DNA from: Bacteroidales bacterium
Lineage (GTDB): Bacteria; Bacteroidota; Bacteroidia; Bacteroidales; UBA932
Length of the DNA stretch: 19,768 nt
Direction: 5' to 3'
Assembly (NCBI GenBank): GCA_017615445.1
Contig: JAGAAD010000107.1
Span: 1-19,768 of the forward strand
Positions 1-7,396 of the stretch are shown in pieces. The notes beneath the pieces are model-generated. The model worked only from the letters and a program-made list of their open reading frames with translations. It was not told the origin of the DNA and ran no database searches. A program made the translations under genes and the position numbers. Every line of letters begins with the position of its first letter. Positions within the stretch are counted from its first letter, which is position 1.

Positions 1-1028
1 ACCAGCGAGTCCGGCAGCGAGTCCCATTCCGTGGGCAGCGCATCCAGCTCGCCCAGCCGGATTCGGGCGGCCAGCAGGCGCACGAGGCTGCGGTCCACGT
101 CCGCCTCCGAGAGCAGGCCTTCGGCCACGGCCTCCGGGATATGCACATACGAATCGCCGCACTCCAGGTCCGTGCCGGTGTGGATGGCTTTCGCCACTGC
201 GTGCGCAGCGTCCGGGCTGTATTCGTGGGCGCCCGGCCTGTAGAAGTCGTTCACGGCCCAGCAGTCTGACACCACGAGGCCCTGGTAACCCCATTCGCCC
301 CTGAGAATCTTATTCACCAGATAATCGTTCGCGCCGCAGGGATCGCCGCGGAAACGGTTGTAGGCTATCATAACTTCCCGCACGCCAGCCTTGGTCACAA
401 GGTCCTTGAACGCAGGGAGATACGTCTCGCGCAGGTCGCGCTCGCTCACTCGTGCGTCATAGGTGTGACGGCTCCATTCCGGGCCGGAGTGCACTGCGAA
501 GTGCTTGGCGCAGGCGTGGGCTTTCTGCACCCGCGCGTCCGCCGGGCCCTGCAGACCGCGGACCACGGCCATTCCGAGCTGCCCCGTCAGGTACGGGTCC
601 TCGCCGTACGTCTCCATGCCCCGGCCCCAGCGCGGGTCGCGGAAGAGATTGATGTTCGGAGTCCAGAATGTCACCCCCTGATACCAGCCGGCCTCGCCCC
701 GGGCCAGAGCCTGGCGGTTCTTTATGCGCCCTTCGTCGCTGACGGCAGTGAACACCTCGCCGACCAGTTCGGAGTCGAACGAGGCTGCCATCGCTATCGG
801 AATCGGGAAGACGGTGGCCTTGCCGTTACGCGCCACTCCGTGCAGCGCTTCGTTCCACCAGTTGTAGGCCGGGATGCCGAGTTCGTCGATAGGCGAGGAC
901 TCGTGCGCCATCAGCATTGTTTTCTGTTCGATGGTCATCTGCGAGACCAGTTCTTTCGCGCGCTGCTCCGGAGAAGGGGAGCATGCCAGGGCCACAAGGG
1001 CGAGAAGGGGGAGTGCTATTCTTTTCAT
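1..1028 (-). CDS. Glycoside hydrolase family 3 lipoprotein (beta-xylosidase/beta-glucosidase type), N-terminal part
   Basis: Read on the minus strand from ATG at 1028; the gene runs off the left edge after 342 codons. The N-terminus has a short hydrophobic signal ending LVALAC, so Cys16 is a likely lipidation site. The (beta/alpha)8 domain follows. NWWNEALHGVAR (residues 56-67) is typical of the xylosidase-like GH3 branch, then TPNINLFRDPRWGRG (123-137), KHFAVHSGPE (175-184) with the conserved Lys-His pair, and VVSDCWAV (252-259), where Asp255 is the expected catalytic nucleophile. GH3 enzymes release terminal sugars with retention of configuration; beta-xylosidase or beta-glucosidase activity is inferred. 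The usual C-terminal (alpha/beta)6 and FnIII domains, carrying the acid/base, lie outside the window. It is transcribed divergently from the phosphoesterase. Confidence 0.93.
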   Translation of the reverse strand, partial: MKRIALPLLALVALACSPSPEQRAKELVSQMTIEQKTMLMAHESSPIDELGIPAYNWWNEALHGVARNGKATVFPIPIAMAASFDSELVGEVFTAVSDEGRIKNRQALARGEAGWYQGVTFWTPNINLFRDPRWGRGMETYGEDPYLTGQLGMAVVRGLQGPADARVQKAHACAKHFAVHSGPEWSRHTYDARVSERDLRETYLPAFKDLVTKAGVREVMIAYNRFRGDPCGANDYLVNKILRGEWGYQGLVVSDCWAVNDFYRPGAHEYSPDAAHAVAKAIHTGTDLECGDSYVHIPEAVAEGLLSEADVDRSLVRLLAARIRLGELDALPTEWDSLPDSL

Positions 1029-1097
1029 AATGTGTGTACAAGATACCGATAATTCGCTGATTAATTGCTATTTTTATGTGGTGAAAAAAATATTTTT
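1029..1097. promoter_or_regulatory. Divergent intergenic region between the GH3 gene and the phosphoesterase gene
   Basis: This AT-rich 69-bp gap must hold the signals for both divergent genes. On the minus strand TATCTTGT (1045 to 1038) is one mismatch from the Bacteroidota -7 element TAnnTTTG, but it lies so close to the GH3 ATG that the transcript would be nearly leaderless. On the plus strand TATTTTTA near 1069-1076 is a weak -7 candidate. No good -33 TTTG partner is visible for either, so the region is supported mainly by geometry. Confidence 0.3.
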
Positions 1098-1877
1098 ATG
1101 AAAAAAATTCTTTTCGGCCTGGTGTTTTTGGCCTCAGCGTGCTGCCAGTTCAAACCCTTCACTTTCGTTCAGATGACAGATCCTCAGATAGGATTCGAAC
1201 TGAGCGAAGAGAGGACAGACACCATGTTTAAGGCAGCAGTGGCGGAGGTCAACGCCCTCGATCCGGCGCTTGTCGTCATCACCGGCGACCTGGTGAACTG
1301 GGCCTATTCGGACAAACAGGATTCAATCTATTTCGCCGACCGTGCATTGATTAAGGCGCCCGTCTATGAACTCCCGGGAAACCACGACATCCGCACAAAT
1401 CAGCCTGAAAGCCGCGAGCGCTGGGCGAAGCTGCATGGCCAGACACGTTTCTCCGTGCGCAAGAACGGCTGCGCCTTCATCGGAATAGACTCTAACTGCA
1501 TCAAGAACGGCGAGACCGAACTAGAGCAGGAGCAGCTCGAATGGTTCACGGCCGAGCTTCGCAAGGCCAGTCGCGCGCGATACACCTTCGTGTTCATGCA
1601 CTGCCCGATAATCCGCCAGAGCATTGACGAGCCGGAGGACTACTTCAACTTCTCTGCAGCCCAGCGTGAGCAGTACATAGCTCTCTTCAAGCAGTACGGC
1701 GTGGATGCAGTCTTCTCCGGCCACACCCATATCGACTATCGCACCGAGTACGAAGGCATCCGCTTCTATGCCTGCGGCCCCGTGGGCTTCGCCTTCGACC
1801 GCGACCGCTCGGGCTACAATGTGATCAGCGTCTCCCGCGAGGGATTCGAGGTCGACTACGTGGAAACCAGTTTGTAA
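1098..1877 (+). CDS. Calcineurin-like metallophosphoesterase lipoprotein, CPPED1-like
   Basis: A 259-residue protein predicted to hydrolyse phosphomonoesters or diesters with a two-metal centre; the substrate is unknown. I chose ATG 1098 over the in-frame ATG at 1065 because it begins a normal signal sequence (MKKILFGLVF) ending LASAC, so Cys15 may be lipidated. Motifs in order: Asp28 in TDPQ (residues 27-30), GDLVN (63-67), GNHD (94-97), His168 in FMHCP, and GHTH (208-211). The first motif is D-P-Q instead of the usual D-x-H. The sequence after His168 (SIDEPEDYFNFS, then AVFSGHTH) closely recalls animal CPPED1, as I remember that protein. The gene appears monocistronic, and its last codons overlap the promoter of the next tRNA gene. 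Confidence 0.9.
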   Translation: MKKILFGLVFLASACCQFKPFTFVQMTDPQIGFELSEERTDTMFKAAVAEVNALDPALVVITGDLVNWAYSDKQDSIYFADRALIKAPVYELPGNHDIRTNQPESRERWAKLHGQTRFSVRKNGCAFIGIDSNCIKNGETELEQEQLEWFTAELRKASRARYTFVFMHCPIIRQSIDEPEDYFNFSAAQREQYIALFKQYGVDAVFSGHTHIDYRTEYEGIRFYACGPVGFAFDRDRSGYNVISVSREGFEVDYVETSL

Positions 1878-1900
1878 TTCGAATAGTTTTTATATATTTG
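1871..1900 (+). promoter_or_regulatory. Bacteroidota-type promoter for tRNA-Ser
   Basis: TTTG at 1871-1874 and TATATTTG at 1893-1900 match the -33 (TTTG) and -7 (TAnnTTTG) elements. The 18-nt spacing is about one base shorter than the usual range. Transcription would start near 1907, a few bases before the tRNA at 1915. The -33 box uses the last coding bases and the T of the stop codon of the phosphoesterase gene. Confidence 0.7.
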
Positions 1901-1914
1901 CAGTCCCAAAACCC

Positions 1915-1999
1915 GGTGAGATGTCCGAGTGGTTGAAGGAGCCTGCCTCGAAAACAGGTGTACGGCAACGTACCGGGGGTTCGAATCCCTCTCTCACCG
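1915..1999 (+). tRNA. tRNA-Ser (anticodon CGA)
   Basis: The cloverleaf can be drawn fully. The acceptor arms GGTGAGA (1915-1921) and TCTCACC (1992-1998) pair perfectly, with discriminator G at 1999. The anticodon loop CTCGAAA (1947-1953) carries CGA at 1949-1951, which reads UCG. A long class II variable arm (GTACG, loop GCAA, CGTAC) is diagnostic of serine. The T arm GGGGG/CCCTC surrounds TTCGAAT and contains one G-U pair. The top of the anticodon loop has a C-A mismatch (C1946 with A1954, positions 31 and 39), which appears tolerated. CCA is not encoded; the gene is followed by CAGAC. Confidence 0.97.
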
Positions 2000-2011
2000 C
2001 AGACAGTTAGC

Positions 2012-2048
2012 AAAAAATCGCGTCAAGCTTGCTTGAACGCGATTTTTT
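2012..2048 (+). terminator. Strong intrinsic terminator after tRNA-Ser, nested in a larger inverted repeat
   Basis: A 12-bp perfect stem (AAAAAATCGCGT with ACGCGATTTTTT) continues into CAAG/CTTG with a tiny loop and one bulged A. The T-run gives termination on the plus strand and the A-run gives it on the minus strand, so it should work both ways. An outer pair, GCAGACAG (1999-2006) and CTGTCTGC (2054-2061), brackets it. The outer arm begins at the tRNA discriminator base, so folding may also affect 3' trailer processing. Confidence 0.88.
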
Positions 2049-2064
2049 GATGGCTGTCTGCAAA

Positions 2065-2111
2065 GCCCCGCGCAGCGGGGCAGGGATGTCGGAGCGAAGC
2101 GACGAAATCCC
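2065..2111. repeat. Two adjacent intergenic hairpins of unknown role
   Basis: Hairpin one is GCCCCGC (2065-2071), loop GCA, GCGGGGC (2075-2081). Hairpin two has outer arms GGGAT (2083-2087) and ATCCC (2107-2111) and an inner GTCG/CGAC pair (2088-2091 and 2100-2103). Neither ends in a T-run, so they are not ordinary intrinsic terminators. They sit between the tRNA terminator and the SusC promoter. They may be a dispersed intergenic repeat or a back-up transcription insulator; only the pairing is seen. Confidence 0.5.
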
Positions 2112-2145
2112 GTAGGTGAGAGAGGGATAATTCCAATATTATTAT

Positions 2146-2153
2146 TAAATTTG
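2146..2153 (+). promoter_or_regulatory. Candidate -7 element upstream of the SusC gene
   Basis: TAAATTTG fits TAnnTTTG exactly and lies 22 nt before the ATG at 2176, in a strikingly AT-rich stretch (about 2127-2173) after GC-rich hairpins. I see no TTTG at the right distance upstream, so the promoter may be weak or activator-dependent. It is the only good promoter candidate I found for the following nine-gene run. Confidence 0.45.
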
Positions 2154-2175
2154 AATGCATAATCAATAATATAGG

Positions 2176-5100
2176 ATGAGAAGGCTTGTATGGGCGATAG
2201 CGGTGGGGCTGGCTTTGTTGTTCGGCACGGAGCTGCGCGCCCAGAACACAGTGAGAGGAAAAGTCCTCGATCAGGACAAACTTCCTATACCTGGAGCGGG
2301 AGTCGTGATCAGGGGAACGACCATCGGAGCCGTAACCGGCCTGGACGGTGAGTTCGATCTCGAAATCCCGGCTCAGCACGCGAAGGGCGAGCTGGAATTC
2401 TCCTGCATAGGCTATGAAACGATCTACCGCGCTCTCGGTAAATCCTACTACGAAGTAATCCTCGGCGAAGCCGCAGTCAATCTGGACGAAGCGGTGGTGG
2501 TGGGCTACGGCGTGCAGAAAAAGGGAGATCTGACAGCGAGCGTCGCTTCAGTGAACCAGAAAACCCTCAAGAACGTCCCCGTGGACAACATAACGGGCAT
2601 GCTGGGAGGCAAACTCCCGGGCCTTGTGTCGCGCCAGACCACCGGTCTCCCCGGCGAGAACGACGCCGCGATCTACATCCGCGGCATTAGCACCACCGGC
2701 AACTCCAGCCCGCTGGTGCTGGTGGACGGAGTGGAGCGCGACTTCTCGAACCTGGACCCCAGTGAAATAGCGAGCATCACCATCCTCAAGGACGCAGCAT
2801 CGGCGGCGGTCTACGGAGTCAAGGGCGCGAACGGCGTGATCCTAGTCACCACCAGGCGCGGAGACGCCACCAAACCCACCCTCACCTACAACGGCAGCGT
2901 CACCTTCTCAAGCAACACGGACATGGTGGAGCTGCTGGACGGCCCTGAATACGCCTACTGGCATAATCTGGCCACCGCCACAGACAACCTCCTCCGCAGC
3001 CCTTCGAACCAGATCCGGCCGGACTACTCGGAAAATGAAATAGCTTACATAAACGGCGAAAAGACAGACCCCCAGGGCGTTTTCGGAAACACGGACTGGG
3101 TAAAGCTGATTTTCAAGGACTACGCAGTGGGGCAGAGCCACAACATAACCGTCTCCGGAGGAAACGACGCAGCGCGTTACTTCCTCGGCGGCAGCACCCT
3201 CCTGCAGGACGGTCTCATAGACAATGTCTGGTTCAAGCGCTATAACCTCCGTTCGAATATAGACGTCTCGCTGACTAAAGATCTCACCCTTAAGCTGGAT
3301 CTCTCCGGCCGCCTGGAGCAGCGGCATCAGAGCGGAGTGTCCGCCGGCTCGTCGGACCCCACGGCCTCGCTGGACGGCGGCGGAGCCGAATATGGCTACA
3401 AAAACGTGGTGTTCTACACCATCTCCGCGAAGCCGACGGTGAACCCGCGCATGCCGGACGGGACTTACATAGGCTACCAGAACCCGCTTATTGCGCGCGA
3501 CGAGTCCGGCTTCCAGCAGAAGGAGAACAGTTATGTGCAGACCGCACTGAATCTCGAGTACCGTGCGCCATGGCTCAAGGGCCTGACGGCGCGTGCGATG
3601 CTTTCGTACGACTTCCGCAACACCCTGAACAAGCGCCTGATGCTCCCTTGCGCGCAGGTGACGCCTCAGTTCGGCACGGAAGACCCCACCACGCTGGAGG
3701 TCACCCTGACCGAGGGCAACTCGCCGCACCTGAACACTGGAGTGAACACCCTCCAGGAAGAGCACTCGCTCTACGCGCGTTACACGGGCCAGGCTCAGAT
3801 CAACTACGCCGGCTCGTTCGGCGACCATGAAGTGGGTGCGGACCTCGTCTGGGAGCAGAGCGGGACGCAGTACCGCTACTTCACCGCCACCAAGCAGAAT
3901 TTCGCCATAGTCGAGATCCCGGACCTTAACTTCAGCACGGAAGTGACTCCGAATTCGGTCAAGGGCAACCGCTCGCACACCGGCCGTCAGGGCCTGCTCG
4001 CCCGGGCGAATTACTCCTACGCCGGCCGCTACCTCCTGCAGGCTTCGCTCCGCGAAGACTGGTCGGCCAAGTTCGCGAAAGACCACAGGATGGGCCTCTT
4101 CCCGGCCGTGAGCGCCGGCTGGCGCATCTCGAAGGAGCCGTGGATGGAAGAAACCGGCGGCTGGCTGGACAATCTCAAGCTCCGCGCGTCGTGGGGCCGC
4201 CTCGGAAACGACCAGATCTCCGATTTCCTCTATGTCCAGGGCGTGGCCCTCAGCACAAACGCGCAGGTCGTCCTGAACGGTAAGCCGGCCCAGAGCCTGT
4301 CCACCACCTCGGTCCCTAACAAGGAAATCACCTGGGAAACCACCACCACCTGGAACATAGGTTCGGACATCTCCCTTTGGAACGGCAAACTCGGCGTTCA
4401 GGCCGATGTGTTCTATAAACTCACTGAGAATATCCTCCAGTCCCAGGCCGGTGAGATGCCGCCCTCCATCGGAGGCAATTACCCTAACATAATCAACGGG
4501 GGAGTGGTGGACGTCAAGGGCGCTGAGTTCGTCCTCAGCCACCATAACCGCGTGGGCGATCTGGTCTATGACATTTCGGCCAACGCCTCATACGCCACTA
4601 ACCGTTACATAAGCACGAACGACAGCGCCAACATCCCTCTCTGGCAGAGCCGCCTGGGGACTTCGCTCGGCAGTGTGCTCGGCTACGTGTCCGACGGCCT
4701 CTACAAAGACGAAGAAGATCTTGCGTCAAGCCCTAAGACCAGCGAGGCTGTCCGTGTGGGCGACATAAAGTATAAAGATCTCAACGGAGACGGCAAGATC
4801 ACCCTCGAAGACAGGACCTGGATCGCCGGTCCTCAGCTTCCGAAGGTGATGTTCGGAATCAACCTCAGCGCAGGATGGCGCTGGTTCGATTTCAATGCCA
4901 CCTTCCAGGGCGCAGCCCTGACGGACGTGATGCTCTGCGGAACCTATTCCGCCCTGGGCTATTCGGACGGAACTTATTTCACCCAGGCGTTCAAGTGGGG
5001 CAGCAACCCTCCGAAGTATCTGGTTGAGGGCAGCTGGAGGCCTGACCACACCGATGCGGAGTATCCGCGCCTGAGCACCCAGACCAGCTCGAACAACGCC

Positions 5101-5352
5101 ATCGCGAGCGATTTCTGGAAGAGGGACGCATCCTATCTGCGCCTTAAGAACGTGCAGCTCGGCTTCACTTTCCCTTCGAGTCTCACCAATAAGGTGAAGA
5201 TCTCGAGGATGAGGGCCTATGTCAGCGGCTCGAATCTTTTCACCCTCAGCAAGCTTTCGAAGCTTGGACTTGACCCTGAGGTGCCTAGTGTGCAGAACGG
5301 TTATTACCCGCAGCAGAGGGTCATCAGCGCGGGTCTGGACATAACATTCTAA
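2176..5352 (+). CDS. SusC/RagA-family TonB-dependent outer-membrane transporter
   Basis: A 1058-residue TonB-dependent pore that imports oligomers across the outer membrane, working with the SusD lipoprotein encoded next. The signal peptide ends near ELRAQ (residues 19-23). A carboxypeptidase-regulatory-like beta-sandwich follows (about 26-95; GAVTGLDGEFDL at 51-62). Then comes a TonB-box-like stretch, LDEAVVVGYGVQKKGDLT (103-120), and the plug (about 125-230), including AAVYGVKGANGVILVTT (210-226). The rest is the 22-strand barrel with the SusC-typical DLNGDGKITLEDR loop, and it ends in the aromatic residue DITF. No STN domain is present, so it is not the type that signals to an anti-sigma factor. 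The SusD ORF starts 5 nt after the stop. The substrate cannot be read from the sequence. Confidence 0.97.
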   Translation: MRRLVWAIAVGLALLFGTELRAQNTVRGKVLDQDKLPIPGAGVVIRGTTIGAVTGLDGEFDLEIPAQHAKGELEFSCIGYETIYRALGKSYYEVILGEAAVNLDEAVVVGYGVQKKGDLTASVASVNQKTLKNVPVDNITGMLGGKLPGLVSRQTTGLPGENDAAIYIRGISTTGNSSPLVLVDGVERDFSNLDPSEIASITILKDAASAAVYGVKGANGVILVTTRRGDATKPTLTYNGSVTFSSNTDMVELLDGPEYAYWHNLATATDNLLRSPSNQIRPDYSENEIAYINGEKTDPQGVFGNTDWVKLIFKDYAVGQSHNITVSGGNDAARYFLGGSTLLQDGLIDNVWFKRYNLRSNIDVSLTKDLTLKLDLSGRLEQRHQSGVSAGSSDPTASLDGGGAEYGYKNVVFYTISAKPTVNPRMPDGTYIGYQNPLIARDESGFQQKENSYVQTALNLEYRAPWLKGLTARAMLSYDFRNTLNKRLMLPCAQVTPQFGTEDPTTLEVTLTEGNSPHLNTGVNTLQEEHSLYARYTGQAQINYAGSFGDHEVGADLVWEQSGTQYRYFTATKQNFAIVEIPDLNFSTEVTPNSVKGNRSHTGRQGLLARANYSYAGRYLLQASLREDWSAKFAKDHRMGLFPAVSAGWRISKEPWMEETGGWLDNLKLRASWGRLGNDQISDFLYVQGVALSTNAQVVLNGKPAQSLSTTSVPNKEITWETTTTWNIGSDISLWNGKLGVQADVFYKLTENILQSQAGEMPPSIGGNYPNIINGGVVDVKGAEFVLSHHNRVGDLVYDISANASYATNRYISTNDSANIPLWQSRLGTSLGSVLGYVSDGLYKDEEDLASSPKTSEAVRVGDIKYKDLNGDGKITLEDRTWIAGPQLPKVMFGINLSAGWRWFDFNATFQGAALTDVMLCGTYSALGYSDGTYFTQAFKWGSNPPKYLVEGSWRPDHTDAEYPRLSTQTSSNNAIASDFWKRDASYLRLKNVQLGFTFPSSLTNKVKISRMRAYVSGSNLFTLSKLSKLGLDPEVPSVQNGYYPQQRVISAGLDITF

Positions 5353-5357
5353 GAGCT

Positions 5358-6986
5358 ATGAAAAGACTTCCGATAATACTGATCGCATCGATTCTGCTGG
5401 CAAGCTGCAGCAGTGTGGATCTCGCTCCCACAAACCAGTACGACAGGTCGTACGGTGTGAGCACCGCAGCAAACACTGAACTCTATTTGAACAGCTTCTA
5501 TCCGATAGTGCGCAACTTCGGCCAGTTCGGCGGCAGCGCCCTCGGCGGAGGCAACTCCAATATGTCCGACGGCCTGACCGATATCCTGAAATACGGCAGC
5601 ATAGTGGCCGGCGCAGGCGACTGCAACCTCATTATGACCGTGGACGGCCAGCAGAGCGTCTCGCAGAACTACTTCGACTGCTGGACCACCTGCTACGGCT
5701 GGATCAGGCGAATAAACGAATTCCTGCAGGCGCTCGAAAACGACTGTCCTCTTGCGGAAGAGCAAAAGGCTCGTTATCGCGCCGAGGCCCTCTTCTTCAG
5801 GGGCTACTGCTACCACCTGATCATGCGCTGCCACGCCTCAGTCAAGGACGATCTGGGCGTGATAATCTACACTGACATAAAGGACATGACCGCCGCCGGC
5901 AAGAACCGCGCGAGAGCGAACGTGTCCGACTCCTACGACCAGGTGTGGAAAGACCTCTCGTATGCCTGCGCGAACCTGCCGGAGCCCTCGAAGGCGGGCG
6001 GACGGATAGACAAATACGGCGCCGAGGCGATCGCAGCCAGGGCCATGCTCTATGCCGGACGTTATTCTAAGGCGGACTCCCTGTGCACGGACATAATCGC
6101 CAATGGCGGCTATGATCTCGCCGGCAACGAGGCGATCCTGAAATACGAATTCAAGAAGGTAGACCTTGTGCACTACTACGACCAGCGCTATTCCTCGCCG
6201 GGAGATGTGAACACCAGCGGCAACTACGGCAGCGGCTGGGCCGGTCCCACCCAGGAATTCGTGGACATGTTCGACAATGCGGACGGCTCCGCCTTCGACA
6301 TCTCGAACGCGGCGCGGCGCTTCATAACGAACGACAATGTGGGCTCGCGCGACCCTCGACTGGCGCAGGCTGTGCTCTGGAACGGCTGCGAGTGGAAGGG
6401 CAGGACCATGGAACTCTACGAAAACGGCGTGGACATGAAATACATGCCCTACGGCTCGAAGAACACGCCCGGAAACTCCGTGACCGGGTACTACATACGC
6501 AAGAACCTGGATCCGTCGAACTTTGACTATGTCCTTGACGGTTCGTGGACGGACTGGGTGGAGTGCCGTCTGGCGGAGGTGCTGCTGATTCGGGCGGAGT
6601 GCCGCGCGGCAGCCTCAGACTTTGCGGGCGCCCTGGCCGATGTCCAGACCCTTCGCAAAGTCCGCTTCGGCCGCGACGACGTCATCACTCCGGCAATCAC
6701 ATCCTGGGACACAGCCCTCGATGTCATCCTCCACGAACGCGCAGTCGAGCTCTGCTTCGAAGGACATCGTTTCTGGGATCTGCGCCGCACGGGCCGCGCA
6801 AAGGCGGTGCTGGACGGCAAGAAATACAACGGAGTGCTGTGGAAGAAGAGCGGAACAAGCTTCAACGCGGAGCTGGTGTCGGCAGATATGGGCGCCAGAC
6901 ACTATCCGGAGAGGTTCGACCGTTTCCCCATCCCGCAGAGCGAGATTTCCAACAACACTCTTGCAAAACAAAACAGCGACTGGTGA
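5358..6986 (+). CDS. SusD/RagB-family glycan-binding lipoprotein
   Basis: A 542-residue surface lipoprotein that forms the lid of the SusC pore and captures substrate. The signal ends ILLASC, so Cys17 is the lipidation site. The N-terminal helical TPR-like part contains YRAEALFFRGYCYHLIMRC. The C-terminal part has the family hallmarks ILHERAVELCFEGHRFWDLR and FPIPQSEISNNTL close to the end. Length is normal for the family. It follows SusC by 5 nt, and its TGA stop shares one base with the next ATG (TGATG at 6984-6988), implying translational coupling. Ligand specificity is unknown. Confidence 0.96.
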   Translation: MKRLPIILIASILLASCSSVDLAPTNQYDRSYGVSTAANTELYLNSFYPIVRNFGQFGGSALGGGNSNMSDGLTDILKYGSIVAGAGDCNLIMTVDGQQSVSQNYFDCWTTCYGWIRRINEFLQALENDCPLAEEQKARYRAEALFFRGYCYHLIMRCHASVKDDLGVIIYTDIKDMTAAGKNRARANVSDSYDQVWKDLSYACANLPEPSKAGGRIDKYGAEAIAARAMLYAGRYSKADSLCTDIIANGGYDLAGNEAILKYEFKKVDLVHYYDQRYSSPGDVNTSGNYGSGWAGPTQEFVDMFDNADGSAFDISNAARRFITNDNVGSRDPRLAQAVLWNGCEWKGRTMELYENGVDMKYMPYGSKNTPGNSVTGYYIRKNLDPSNFDYVLDGSWTDWVECRLAEVLLIRAECRAAASDFAGALADVQTLRKVRFGRDDVITPAITSWDTALDVILHERAVELCFEGHRFWDLRRTGRAKAVLDGKKYNGVLWKKSGTSFNAELVSADMGARHYPERFDRFPIPQSEISNNTLAKQNSDW

Positions 6987-7396
6987 TGAAAAAGATATTG
7001 GCAATCATATTCGCGGCATTTGCGCTTGCAGCATGTGCGCAGCCCGAGTTCCCGGAAGGGGATTCAGCCTGCACTCTCAGTGCGCTGAAAGTGTGGGTCT
7101 ACGACGCCGAAGGCAATGTCCTCGCAAAAGACCTGAATGCACTCGGCGGAATGTATGACGCCGCGAGCGGGGCGGGGCAGTACAAATTCCCGGCCGAAGT
7201 CACGGACGTCAGCCGTTGCCGATTGGAAGCTTCTATCCCGGCGACAGCCTCGATAGTGGAGACAGACGCGATGTGGGTGTCTCTGGGCCACGGAATCGGA
7301 GGCATTCGTGACCTTGACAACGTGACTGTCTATTTCACCGTGAAGGCAGCTAACGGAAAAGATTCAAACAACTATCAAATATATTTCAAAAGATGA
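6986..7396 (+). CDS. Small beta-sandwich lipoprotein (DUF5018-like), accessory to SusCD
   Basis: A 136-residue lipoprotein starting at the ATG that overlaps the SusD stop by one base; the reading frame is open further upstream, but only this start gives a signal peptide (MKKILAIIFAAFALAAC, Cys17). The mature part looks like one Ig-like beta-sandwich. It opens with CTLSALKVWVYDAEGN and closes with VYFTVKAANGKDSNNYQIYF, a pattern common in Bacteroidota DUF5018-like and related repeat domains. Acidic residues soon after the cysteine (QPEFPEGD) would fit export to the cell surface. It is probably a small surface glycan-binding protein in the SusE/F position, but has no recognisable catalytic motif. 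Its last four bases overlap the next start. Confidence 0.82.
   Translation: MKKILAIIFAAFALAACAQPEFPEGDSACTLSALKVWVYDAEGNVLAKDLNALGGMYDAASGAGQYKFPAEVTDVSRCRLEASIPATASIVETDAMWVSLGHGIGGIRDLDNVTVYFTVKAANGKDSNNYQIYFKR

Noticed and set aside
465..1052. Plus-strand open frames at the left edge
   Set aside because: The minus strand encodes a GH3 enzyme with all expected motifs through this stretch, so these frames are shadows.
1065..1097. Upstream start for the phosphoesterase
   Set aside because: It would put 11 residues ahead of a good signal peptide, so ATG 1098 fits better.
1915..2061. tRNA-Ser as an attachment site of an integrated element
   Set aside because: No integrase gene, no direct repeat of the tRNA 3' end and no phage or conjugation genes are in the window.
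2908..4545. Long minus-strand open frame (545 codons) opposite SusC
   Set aside because: It lies entirely antisense to a clear SusC gene, its product is rich in Val, Arg, Glu and His in the manner of a reverse-frame shadow, and it has no motif or signal.
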